Shown here piece after piece: positions 27,334 through 35,068 of a stretch of 45,837 bases of DNA. The stretch spans positions 1-45,837 of the forward strand of contig NZ_AULV01000023.1 in the NCBI RefSeq assembly GCF_000422465.1, read 5' to 3'. This stretch comes from Paenibacillus harenae DSM 16969. Lineage in GTDB: Bacteria > Bacillota > Bacilli > Paenibacillales > Paenibacillaceae. The position numbers and the translations under genes are program-made. The notes below the pieces were generated by a model. That model was not told where the DNA came from. It searched no databases and saw only the letters and a list, made by a program, of their open reading frames with translations. Within the stretch, counting starts at the first letter, position 1. The number at the start of each line of letters is the position of its first letter.

Positions 27334-27473
27334 CTGTAAGCTTGCATTCGGAAAAGAAAAGTTTGCTTAAATACAGTTTTGCATTCGCAAAACAAAGAAA
27401 ATGCTTACGAAGACAGTTTTGCATTCGCAAAACAAAGAAAATGCTTACGAAGACAGTTTTGCATTCGCAAAAC
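27334..27473 (+). repeat. Tandem hairpin repeats in ppc leader
   Basis: Two identical 40-bp units (27373-27412, 27413-27452) and a partial third (27453-27473), preceded by a diverged unit (27334-27372). Each exact unit contains the perfect stem-loop GTTTTGC-ATTC-GCAAAAC. The last hairpin ends 3 bases before the TAAGGAGG of ppc. Confidence 0.9.
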
Positions 27474-27489
27474 TTTAAGGAGGAACAAA

Positions 27490-30294
27490 ATGTCGGATCA
27501 ACCTGCATCTACATTGACGACCAGCCGACCGCAGGCTAACAATTTGCTGCGACGCGATGTCCGCTTTCTGGGCAACATTCTAGGCGAAGTGCTTGTTCAT
27601 CAGGGCGGGCGCGAGCTTCTTGATATCGTTGAGCGCATACGTGAGCAAAGTAAGGCGCTGCGCGCTGAATTTGTGCCTGAGCTTTTCGAACAATTCAAAG
27701 AAACCGTCTCGTCTTTAAGTCCTGAGATTAGACACCAAGTTATCAGAGCGTTTGCTATTTATTTTCAGCTTGTCAACATTGCCGAGCAAAATCACCGGAT
27801 TAGACGGAAACGGGATTACGAGGTGTCCGCGGGCGAATCCGTGCAGCGCGGCTCGATCGAGAGCGCCGTTCAGGATTTGAAGGAACGCGGCATCGCGATC
27901 GATGACGTGCAGGAGATTATGAGCAGCATTTCCTTGGAGCTTGTCATGACTGCGCATCCGACGGAGGCAACGCGCCGGGCGGTGCTTGATATTCATAAGC
28001 GGATTGCCATCGACGTCATGGAGCTGGATAACCCGACCTTGACGTACCGCGAACGCGAGAAGCTGCGCGAGAAGCTCATGAATGAGGTTCTTATTTTGTG
28101 GCAGACGGATGAGCTGCGTGACCGTAAACCAACCGTTATCGACGAAGTGCGCAACGGACTGTACTATTTTGACGAGACGCTGTTCGAGGTGCTTCCAAGC
28201 GTATATGAGGAACTTGAACGCTGTCTGAGCAAATATTATCCGGACGAGCACTGGCATGTGCCGGACTATCTGCGCTTCGGCTCCTGGATCGGCGGAGACC
28301 GCGACGGCAATCCGTCCGTAACCGCTAAGGTGACGTGGGAGACGCTTTCCCTCCACCGCCAGCTGGCGATCCGGAAGTACGAGGAGAAGCTCGGCGAGCT
28401 TATGGATCTGCTAAGCTTCAGCACGAATCTGGTTGAGGTAACCGATGAGCTTGTGGAATCGATCCGTTCGGACCGGGAGCATGTCGAGCTCAAATGCGTA
28501 GAACTATGGAGAAATGCCAAGGAGCCGTACCGGATCAAGCTTGGCTTCATGCTGGAGAAGCTGGCGAATACGCGCAACGAGTCGCTGAAGGGCTCTGCTA
28601 TGCGCTACAATCACCCGAACGAGCTGCGCGACGACTTGATGATTATCGACCGCAGTCTGCGTCATCATTACGCGGATTATGTGGCGAATACCGACCTGGC
28701 GAAGCTTGTTCGTCAAGTCGAGCTGTTTGGCTTCCATCTGATGGCTCTTGACGTTCGTCAGCACAGCCAAGAGCATGAGAACGCGATGACCGAGATTTTA
28801 GCCAAAATGAATATCGCGGCGGATTACGCTTCCCTTTCCGAAGAGGAGAAGACAGACCTGCTTCACCGTCTGCTGAACGATCCCCGCCCGCTTACTTCCG
28901 GGCATCTGGATTATTCGGAATCGACGCGTGAATGCTTGAACGTCTACCATACGATCTATAGGGCGCAACAGGAGTTCGGCGAGAACTGTATTACCAGCTA
29001 CCTGATCAGTATGACGCAGGCTGCGAGCGACATGCTCGAGGTTATGGTATTCGCGAAGGAAGTCGGCCTATTCCGGAAGGAATCTGACGGAACCGTTCGC
29101 TGTACGCTGCAGTCGGTGCCGTTATTCGAGACGATCGACGATCTCCATGCGGCGCCCGCGATTATGAAAGAGCTGCTTGAACTGCCGATTTACCGTCAAG
29201 CGGTTGAGGCAAGAGGCAATCTGCATGAAATTATGCTGGGGTATTCCGACAGCAATAAGGACGGCGGAGTCGTTACCGCGAACTGGGAGCTGCGCGTTGC
29301 GCTGAACGAAATTACGGCTGCCGGCAAAGAATGTAATGTAAAGCTGAAGTTTTTCCATGGCCGCGGAGGAGCGCTCGGCCGCGGCGGCATGCCGCTGAAC
29401 CGCAGCATTCTCGCACAGCCGCCTCATACAATCGGCGGAGGCATTAAGATTACCGAGCAGGGCGAGGTGCTTTCCTCACGTTATTCCATGCAAGGGATCG
29501 CTTACCGGAGCTTGGAGCAGGCGACGTGGGCGCTGATCACGGCAGCCCGGCTGGCGAAGTATCCGGAGCAGGCGCCGCAGGCGGAAGCCGAGTGGGATGA
29601 GATTGCGCGTTCGATTTCCGAGACGGCGCTGAAGAAGTACCAGGATCTTATCTTCCGTGATCCGGATTTCTTGACGTACTTTAAAGAATCGACGCCGCTG
29701 CCGGAGGTTGGCGAGCTGAACATCGGCTCCCGTCCGTCGAAGCGGAAGAACAGCGATCGCTTCGAGGATCTTCGCGCGATTCCTTGGGTATTCGCATGGA
29801 CGCAAAGCCGTTACCTGCTTCCGGCATGGTATGCGGCAGGCACGGCGTTCAAGCAGTATGCAGGCGATGATGAGAGCAAGCTGGAGACGCTCCGTACCAT
29901 GTATGAGCAGTTCCCGTTCTTCCGTTCCCTGGTCGATAACCTGCAGATGGCACTGGCCAAGGCCGATCTGCTGATCGCAAAGGAATACGCGGACATGATT
30001 ACGGATAAGACGATCCGTGACCGTATTTTCGAGCAGATTGAACAGGAGTATAAGCTGACGTCCGAGTTTATTCTGAGCATTACGGGCCAAACGGAGATTT
30101 TGGACAACGTGCCCGTTATTCAAGAATCGATTCGGCTGCGCAATCCGTACGTCGATCCGCTCAGCTACATGCAGGTACAGCTCTTATCCGAGCTTCGTGC
30201 CCTGCGAGACAAGGACGAGGACGATCCGATGCTGCTCCGCGAGGTGCTTCTCACAATCAACGGTATTGCCGCAGGACTGCGGAATACGGGCTAA
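27490..30294 (+). CDS. ppc: Phosphoenolpyruvate carboxylase
   Basis: 934 residues from ATG 27490 with TAAGGAGG upstream; the longer in-frame reading runs into the hairpin repeats and is not coding. The enzyme forms oxaloacetate from PEP and bicarbonate, refilling the TCA cycle. Family signatures are complete: VMTAHPTEATRR with the catalytic His, GSWIGGDRDGNPSVT, LGYSDSNKDGGVV, FHGRGGALGRGGMP, the Arg-rich QGEVLSSRYS and the C-terminal LLTINGIAAGLRNTG. Length is normal for a bacterial enzyme. It is a monocistronic core gene, with its own terminator. The leader repeats may regulate it at RNA level. Confidence 0.97.
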   Translation: MSDQPASTLTTSRPQANNLLRRDVRFLGNILGEVLVHQGGRELLDIVERIREQSKALRAEFVPELFEQFKETVSSLSPEIRHQVIRAFAIYFQLVNIAEQNHRIRRKRDYEVSAGESVQRGSIESAVQDLKERGIAIDDVQEIMSSISLELVMTAHPTEATRRAVLDIHKRIAIDVMELDNPTLTYREREKLREKLMNEVLILWQTDELRDRKPTVIDEVRNGLYYFDETLFEVLPSVYEELERCLSKYYPDEHWHVPDYLRFGSWIGGDRDGNPSVTAKVTWETLSLHRQLAIRKYEEKLGELMDLLSFSTNLVEVTDELVESIRSDREHVELKCVELWRNAKEPYRIKLGFMLEKLANTRNESLKGSAMRYNHPNELRDDLMIIDRSLRHHYADYVANTDLAKLVRQVELFGFHLMALDVRQHSQEHENAMTEILAKMNIAADYASLSEEEKTDLLHRLLNDPRPLTSGHLDYSESTRECLNVYHTIYRAQQEFGENCITSYLISMTQAASDMLEVMVFAKEVGLFRKESDGTVRCTLQSVPLFETIDDLHAAPAIMKELLELPIYRQAVEARGNLHEIMLGYSDSNKDGGVVTANWELRVALNEITAAGKECNVKLKFFHGRGGALGRGGMPLNRSILAQPPHTIGGGIKITEQGEVLSSRYSMQGIAYRSLEQATWALITAARLAKYPEQAPQAEAEWDEIARSISETALKKYQDLIFRDPDFLTYFKESTPLPEVGELNIGSRPSKRKNSDRFEDLRAIPWVFAWTQSRYLLPAWYAAGTAFKQYAGDDESKLETLRTMYEQFPFFRSLVDNLQMALAKADLLIAKEYADMITDKTIRDRIFEQIEQEYKLTSEFILSITGQTEILDNVPVIQESIRLRNPYVDPLSYMQVQLLSELRALRDKDEDDPMLLREVLLTINGIAAGLRNTG

Positions 30295-30332
30295 TGAATA
30301 GCGAGCGGCTGCTGAAGCGGCCGCATCCTTAT

Positions 30333-30372
30333 AAGCCGGTCATGGTGAATACGCCGTGGCCGGCTTTTTTTT
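30333..30372 (+). terminator. Rho-independent terminator of ppc
   Basis: AGCCGGTCATGG pairs with CCGTGGCCGGCT, followed by TTTTTTTT. Confidence 0.85.
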
Positions 30373-30435
30373 GCCCGCCATAAGCATAAGCGCTCATCCT
30401 TGAAGAAAGTGAATTGCAGTTATTTCTTATGTTCC

Positions 30436-30464
30436 ATTTAAATCCGCTTAAGATTCGTTTAAGG
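30436..30464 (+). promoter_or_regulatory. Phased TTAA half-sites upstream of htrA-like gene
   Basis: TTAA occurs at 30438, 30448 and 30459, 10-11 bp apart, in CTTAAGATTCGTTTAAGG context. One-turn phased direct repeats are typical of OmpR/PhoB-class response regulators. In Firmicutes htrA genes are controlled by CssRS, so a CssR-like site is a reasonable guess. Confidence 0.45.
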
Positions 30465-30520
30465 AACATCCTTCATGATAGATACATAGGCAGCCACCTA
30501 CAATCGAAAGGATGATAGAC

Positions 30521-31645
30521 ATGGACGATAATAATAAATACCAAGCGGACAAAGGAACTCCGGCAGCTTCACCGTCTTCGGCTACGTCTCCGGTTACTTA
30601 TACTTATGATTCTAGCAAATCGGCAAATGATTTGAGGTCTTCCTATGAGAGAGAGCTGGGCATGCATATGGATGTAATCAAGCCGTCAATGGGCGGCGGC
30701 AAACGTCCGAAGCGGAGCGGGAACTCGGCACGAACGATGCTTGCCTCCTTCCTTATCGGGGCGGTCGTGATCGGCGGATTTTCTTATATGGCGGATAAAA
30801 ACAATCTTTTCAGCGGCGGCGAGACCGGTACGGCAGGCAACGGGACAAACGCGGCAAACAAGTCTCCGCAGCAGGGCGCAGGCGTATCGACGGCTTCGTT
30901 AAACACAAGCGACGAGATCGCGTCGGTGTATGAAGCGGCCAGCCCTGCCGTTGTCAAAATCGAAACCTACGCGGAGCCGGCCCGTTCCGCCTCTATGTTC
31001 GATGACCCGGCTTTCCGCCAGTTCTTCGGAGGCGATTACGGTATGGGTGGACGTTCGCAGCAGCAGGAGCAGCCGCAGCAAGAGGGAAGTACGGAGCTTC
31101 AGCTGACAGGCTCAGGAACGGGATTTTTCTACGATAGCGACGGTTATATTCTGACGAATGAACATGTCATTGCGGATGCGAAGGAAGTGAAGGTGACCGT
31201 TCAGGGTTATGATGAACCATTGACCGCGAAGGTGATGGGCTCGAGCTATAAGCTGGATCTCGCGGTACTGAAGGTTGAAAGTCCGGATGGCGGCAGTTTC
31301 CCTTCGCTAAAGCTTGGCAGCTCGGACGATACGCAAATCGGCGATTGGGTGATTGCGATCGGCAACCCGTACGGCTTTGATCAGACGTTGACAATGGGCG
31401 TCCTGAGCGCGAAGGAGCGTCCGATCACGATTGCGGATGAACAGGGCGAGCATCAGTACGAGCATTTGCTGCAGACGGACGCTTCGATCAACCCGGGCAA
31501 CTCGGGCGGTCCGCTTCTGAACGAGCAGGGCGAAGTGATCGGCATCAATACGGCCGTCAATGCCGAGGCGCAGGGCATCGGCTTCGCTATCCCGACCTCG
31601 ACGATTATGGAGGTTCTGGATCAATTGAAGACGAATACGCTGTAA
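30521..31645 (+). CDS. HtrA-like membrane serine protease lacking PDZ domain
   Basis: 374 residues from ATG 30521, where GAAAGG stands 10 nt upstream. A cytoplasmic N-terminal ~70 residues precede one membrane helix (TMLASFLIGAVVIGGFSYMA) and an extracytoplasmic trypsin-like domain. Catalytic triad: His in ILTNEHVIADA, Asp in YKLDLAVLKVE, Ser in INPGNSGGPLL. A Gln-rich loop (SQQQEQPQQEG) lies in the LA-loop position. The protein ends with GIGFAIPTSTIMEVLDQLK, just where HtrA/DegP proteins continue into a PDZ domain, so it is PDZ-less. It degrades or guards misfolded exported proteins. It is transcribed alone, with the terminator at 31678-31712. Confidence 0.9.
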   Translation: MDDNNKYQADKGTPAASPSSATSPVTYTYDSSKSANDLRSSYERELGMHMDVIKPSMGGGKRPKRSGNSARTMLASFLIGAVVIGGFSYMADKNNLFSGGETGTAGNGTNAANKSPQQGAGVSTASLNTSDEIASVYEAASPAVVKIETYAEPARSASMFDDPAFRQFFGGDYGMGGRSQQQEQPQQEGSTELQLTGSGTGFFYDSDGYILTNEHVIADAKEVKVTVQGYDEPLTAKVMGSSYKLDLAVLKVESPDGGSFPSLKLGSSDDTQIGDWVIAIGNPYGFDQTLTMGVLSAKERPITIADEQGEHQYEHLLQTDASINPGNSGGPLLNEQGEVIGINTAVNAEAQGIGFAIPTSTIMEVLDQLKTNTL

Positions 31646-31677
31646 AGCGGCCAGAGGTATTATTGATGTGAACATTG

Positions 31678-31712
31678 GGTCTGAAAGCTGGAAAGCTTTC
31701 AGGCCTTGTTTT
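31678..31712 (+). terminator. Rho-independent terminator
   Basis: GGTCTGAAAGCT/AGCTTTCAGGCC stem with a 4-base loop, then TTGTTTT. Confidence 0.85.
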
Positions 31713-31774
31713 ATTGCGCGTGTGAATTCATAACTTCTGGTCTCCGGTCTTATACCCGCCTAGCCTGAAGTCGA

Positions 31775-31803
31775 TTGCTCAGAGCGAGTCAAACGTATAT
31801 AAT
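31775..31803 (+). promoter_or_regulatory. Sigma-A promoter of eamA-sigW
   Basis: TTGCTC (31775-31780), 17-bp spacer, perfect TATAAT (31798-31803). GGGAGG of the transporter gene lies at 31825. This is the only good promoter before sigW. Confidence 0.75.
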
Positions 31804-31839
31804 AGGCAGAATGGTTTGTTTTTTGGGAGGGCGGCGGCA

Positions 31840-32769
31840 ATGAAACATTCATCGGCTTATTGGATGTCGGTGTTGCTCGTATTGCTCGGCGCGGCAAGCT
31901 ATGGGATCATGTCGCCGATTATCAAGCTTGCGTATGCAGCGGGGTTCAGCTTCGAGCAAATTACGGTTCATCAGGTCGGGATCAGCGTGGCGCTGTTATG
32001 GCTCCTTGTGCTCCTGCGGCCAAGGCTGTGGCGCAATCCTTTTCAACGGGGAAAGTGGCTGCCGCTCGCAGTGATAGGAATATTCGGCTTATGTCTGACG
32101 ACGGTATTTTATAATTTGGCCTTACAGCGATTGGAAGCTTCTTTTGCTATTGTCTTGCTTTTTCAGTTCATGTGGATTACGATTTTTCTAGAATGTTTAT
32201 GGTTTAGGCGCAAGCCGGGGCGTCAGCAAATCTTGGCGATTATTGTCGTTATGGCGGGAACGCTGCTGGCAGTCGGGTTATTTGAGCAAAATAGCTTTGT
32301 TAAGATCGATATGGCAGGAGTTGGCTTCGGCTTGGCATCCGCGGTTACATATAGCTTGTTCTTATTTTTGACGGGCAGACTGCAGACAGATTATGATCCG
32401 GTGATAAAGTCCGCCATGATGATGACGTTCGGCTTCATCGTCATTTCGCTGCTGTACGGGTCTAAGGCTTGGGGAAGCAATGGCGAATGGGCGCTTCTCG
32501 GATGGGGAACCGCGCTCGCCCTGCTCGGCTGCGTCATTCCGGCGATTTGCTTCAATAAGGGCATTCCGAAGATCGGAAGCGGGCTCGCTTCCTTGCTTGG
32601 TGCGATGGAACTGCCGGTAGCTGCCATCAGCGCCTGGTTAATTATAGGGGAGCTGCTCAGCGCGGGCATATGGCTCGGAATTCTGCTCATTCTCGCCGGA
32701 ATCGTTATCGCGGAGAATGAGGCAAGGCGAATGGAAGAACGAACGGAAGGTTTGGAGGAGTCAAGGTGA
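31840..32769 (+). CDS. EamA/DMT-family transporter
   Basis: 309 residues from ATG 31840 (GGGAGG upstream; the upstream reading from 31816 lacks a ribosome binding site). Ten membrane helices in two EamA repeats: the first from SVLLVLLGAASYGIMSPIIK, the second from GFGLASAVTYSLFLFLTGRL, ending in LGILLILAGIVIAE with a short charged tail. Members export metabolites, amino acids or drugs; the substrate cannot be told. Its stop overlaps the GTG start of sigW (GTGA), so the two are translated together, an unusual partner for sigW. Confidence 0.9.
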   Translation: MKHSSAYWMSVLLVLLGAASYGIMSPIIKLAYAAGFSFEQITVHQVGISVALLWLLVLLRPRLWRNPFQRGKWLPLAVIGIFGLCLTTVFYNLALQRLEASFAIVLLFQFMWITIFLECLWFRRKPGRQQILAIIVVMAGTLLAVGLFEQNSFVKIDMAGVGFGLASAVTYSLFLFLTGRLQTDYDPVIKSAMMMTFGFIVISLLYGSKAWGSNGEWALLGWGTALALLGCVIPAICFNKGIPKIGSGLASLLGAMELPVAAISAWLIIGELLSAGIWLGILLILAGIVIAENEARRMEERTEGLEESR

Positions 32770-33332
32770 ATGTATTGGAACCGCGCCTTGCGAAGCTAGC
32801 GCTCAAAGGCGATCAGCAGGCGTTTGCAGAGCTTGTCGACCTGTATCAGGATAAGCTCTTTCATATGGCATACAGAATGTTGAACAGCCGCCAGGAGGCG
32901 GAGGATGTCGTTCAGGACACCTTCCTTCGCGTATACAAAAACCTGGACAGGTATGACGATACATTAAAATTTTCGACATGGATCTACCGTATTGCAACCA
33001 ATTTATGCATCGATCGATTGCGCAAGCGCAGGCCGACTTACTCGCTCGATGCCGAATCAAACGATCATGAAGGGCTGGACGGCTATTCGATGATTCCAGG
33101 CGATAACCGCACCCCGGAGTCGGAGATGCTTCTGTCGGATACGCAGCGGATCATTCATGCGGCGATTGCGTCGCTGCCGCCGAAGTACAAGACGGTGATG
33201 ACGCTTAGGTACATGCAGGATTTATCGCTGCAGGAGATCGGCGACGTGCTGGAAATGCCCGTTACGACGATTAAGACCCGCGTGCACAGAGGCAGGGAGT
33301 TTCTGCGCAAGAAGCTTGAACACAAGTTATAA
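32766..33332 (+). CDS. sigW: ECF RNA polymerase sigma factor SigW
   Basis: 188 residues, GTG start, GGAGGAG 6-12 nt upstream. Sigma-2 (DLYQDKLFHMAYRMLNSRQE, then AEDVVQDTFLRVYKNLDRY and FSTWIYRIATNLCIDRLRKR) and sigma-4 (LPPKYKTVMTLRYMQDLSLQ, VTTIKTRVHRGREFLRKKL) are complete and are closest to SigW as I know it. It directs the envelope-stress response to antimicrobial peptides and cell-wall antibiotics. The gene order sigW-rsiW-cdaA-cdaR-glmM supports the assignment. No sigma-W-type promoter is visible before it; one lies just after it. Confidence 0.92.
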   Translation: MNVLEPRLAKLALKGDQQAFAELVDLYQDKLFHMAYRMLNSRQEAEDVVQDTFLRVYKNLDRYDDTLKFSTWIYRIATNLCIDRLRKRRPTYSLDAESNDHEGLDGYSMIPGDNRTPESEMLLSDTQRIIHAAIASLPPKYKTVMTLRYMQDLSLQEIGDVLEMPVTTIKTRVHRGREFLRKKLEHKL

Positions 33333-33361
33333 ATTGGCAATCACGCTTGGCAAAAAAAAAG

Positions 33362-33388
33362 TGAAACATCCTCCTCGCATGCAACGTA
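33362..33388 (+). promoter_or_regulatory. Sigma-W-type promoter between sigW and rsiW
   Basis: TGAAAC (33362-33367) after an A-run, 17-bp spacer, CGTA (33385-33388). This matches the sigma-W consensus TGAAAC-N16-CGTA except for one extra spacer base. The ribosome binding site of rsiW follows 41 bp later. Confidence 0.75.
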
Positions 33389-33444
33389 TCCTAATAGCGA
33401 GAATAGAACTAATGCGCGAGCAACGGAAGAAAGGACTGGCTGCT

Positions 33445-34083
33445 ATGAATTGCAACGTCGCCATCGTATGGATGCATGACTATTTGGACGGCGAGCTGCC
33501 GCGTGAAGACATCGCTGCGTTAAAATCTCATTTGGCCTCATGTCCGGCTTGCCGCAGTCGGTTTGAACTGCTCCAGAAGACGGACGCCGCGGCGTTCCAG
33601 ACTTTAGAAGCGATTAAGCCTGCCGCGGGTTATGACAAGAAGGCATCTGAGCAACTGACACAGCGTATCATGCAGCAGCTTCCGAAGCAGCAAAGCAAAG
33701 AGCGGAACAGATTCGTTCGTTTTATCTACCGGTACCCGGGCGTCACCGCGGCAGCTGTATTTGCCCTCGTGATGCTGGGAAGCTTCTTCACCATGTGGGA
33801 AGAGGATAACAAGCTGATCGTAGCGGGCGAAGATCTTCAGCAGGTCGTTATAGAAGGAAACACCGTAATTGTGCCCGAAGGGGCGCATTTAACAGGCAAC
33901 CTGACGGTTGAGAATGGAACGGCCGACGTTCAAGGCAAGGTGGACGGCAACGTAACCGTTATTGACGGAGAGCTGAATCTGGCCTCTACGGGCTATATAG
34001 CCGGACAAAGCAGAACCATTGATCAGGCGCTTGATTGGTTCTGGTATAAGGTAACGCAAACTTTTGGCGGCAGCGCTCGATAA
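33445..34083 (+). CDS. rsiW: Anti-sigma-W factor RsiW
   Basis: 212 residues from ATG 33445 (GAAAGGA 9 nt upstream); the longer frame back to 33316 would cross the sigma-W promoter and has no ribosome binding site. The N-terminal zinc anti-sigma domain has HLASCPAC (the HxxxCxxC motif). One membrane helix near residues 95-115 (YPGVTAAAVFALVMLGSFFT) leads to an outer domain with a polymer-forming beta-repeat look (NTVIVPEGAHLTGNLTVENG). It holds SigW at the membrane until regulated proteolysis releases it. The bactofilin-like repeats in the outer domain are longer than the short B. subtilis version as I recall it. Confidence 0.88.
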   Translation: MNCNVAIVWMHDYLDGELPREDIAALKSHLASCPACRSRFELLQKTDAAAFQTLEAIKPAAGYDKKASEQLTQRIMQQLPKQQSKERNRFVRFIYRYPGVTAAAVFALVMLGSFFTMWEEDNKLIVAGEDLQQVVIEGNTVIVPEGAHLTGNLTVENGTADVQGKVDGNVTVIDGELNLASTGYIAGQSRTIDQALDWFWYKVTQTFGGSAR

Positions 34084-34091
34084 TGCAGGCG

Positions 34092-34121
34092 GCCTCCCTT
34101 CGTATAGGGGAGGCGTTTTTT
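34092..34121 (+). terminator. Rho-independent terminator after rsiW
   Basis: GCCTCCC/GGGAGGC stem with an 8-base loop and a long T-run. It separates rsiW from cdaA. Confidence 0.85.
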
Positions 34122-34225
34122 TTATTTTTTTTATAAAAAGAGGGTTTCCCGGACCATATCTAGAAAATAATAAAGTTGAAATCCGATAATAGTTTTAAGG
34201 CAAACGGGTTGTTGGGGGTTGACAT

Positions 34226-35068
34226 ATGAGTTATTTCTCGGAATTAACCTGGCATGAATATATAAAGGACATTATCGATGTCGGCATCGTCAGCTTTATA
34301 ATTTATAAAATGATTTTGCTCGTTCGCGGAACGCGAGCCGTCCAGCTCCTTAAGGGGATATTTCTGCTTGTCGCGGTGTGGGCGCTCAGCACCTGGTTCA
34401 ATTTGTACACGCTGAAATGGCTGATGAATCAGCTGTTTACGCTCGGGATTTTCACCGTGCTCATTATTTTTCAGCCGGAGCTGAGAAGGGTGCTCGAGCA
34501 GCTTGGGCGAGGCAAGCTTTTTGCGCGTTCCTACGCGCAGGAGCGCAATGTCGTGAGCGAGCAGATCGACGGCGTCATCAAAGCGGTTCGTTTCATGGCG
34601 GAGAGGAAGATCGGGGCGCTTATCGTATTTGAACGCAGCACCGGATTAAGCGAGCTGGTTGAATCGGGCATTCAGATGGAATCGAAGATCACATCGGAGC
34701 TGTTAATTAATATTTTTACTCCGAATACGCCGCTGCACGATGGAGCGGTCATTATTCGGGGCAATCAAATTATGGCCGCGGGCTGCTACTTGCCGCTGTC
34801 GGAAAATCCTTTTATAAGCAAAGAGCTGGGTACGCGTCATCGCGCGGCGATTGGCGTAAGCGAGGTTACGGATGCCATATCCGTAACGGTGTCGGAGGAA
34901 ACCGGTCAAATATCGCTTTCGCTCGGAGGCATGATCGTGCGGGACATTAACGAGGAGTCGTTAATCTCGAAGCTGTTCGATGAGCTGACGCCAAATACGA
35001 ACGGGCCTAATAAAGAGCGCATGACCGTAACTTCGTTCTTTAAGCGGAAAGGAGGCCGTGATGGATAA
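34226..35068 (+). CDS. cdaA: Diadenylate cyclase CdaA
   Basis: 280 residues. Three N-terminal membrane helices (about 15-80) precede a DisA_N domain with the two catalytic motifs LHDGAVII (DGA) and GTRHRAAIG (RHR). It condenses two ATP to c-di-AMP at the inner face of the membrane; c-di-AMP controls potassium and osmolyte balance and cell-wall homeostasis. The start follows GGGGG with an 8-nt spacer. The cdaA-cdaR-glmM order is conserved across Firmicutes, where CdaR and GlmM modulate the cyclase. A terminator lies upstream, so a separate promoter must exist in 34122-34210, but I could not place it. Confidence 0.95.
   Translation: MSYFSELTWHEYIKDIIDVGIVSFIIYKMILLVRGTRAVQLLKGIFLLVAVWALSTWFNLYTLKWLMNQLFTLGIFTVLIIFQPELRRVLEQLGRGKLFARSYAQERNVVSEQIDGVIKAVRFMAERKIGALIVFERSTGLSELVESGIQMESKITSELLINIFTPNTPLHDGAVIIRGNQIMAAGCYLPLSENPFISKELGTRHRAAIGVSEVTDAISVTVSEETGQISLSLGGMIVRDINEESLISKLFDELTPNTNGPNKERMTVTSFFKRKGGRDG

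Noticed and set aside
27334..27473. CRISPR array
   Set aside because: The 40-bp units are contiguous with no unique spacers and sit in a gene leader; no cas genes are near.
27379..27489. N-terminal extension of PEP carboxylase through the hairpin repeats
   Set aside because: The repeat-derived residues are not protein-like, and TAAGGAGG directly precedes ATG 27490.
33316..33444. N-terminal extension of RsiW from 33316
   Set aside because: It overlaps the end of sigW and crosses the sigma-W promoter; the zinc anti-sigma domain begins at ATG 33445, which has a ribosome binding site.
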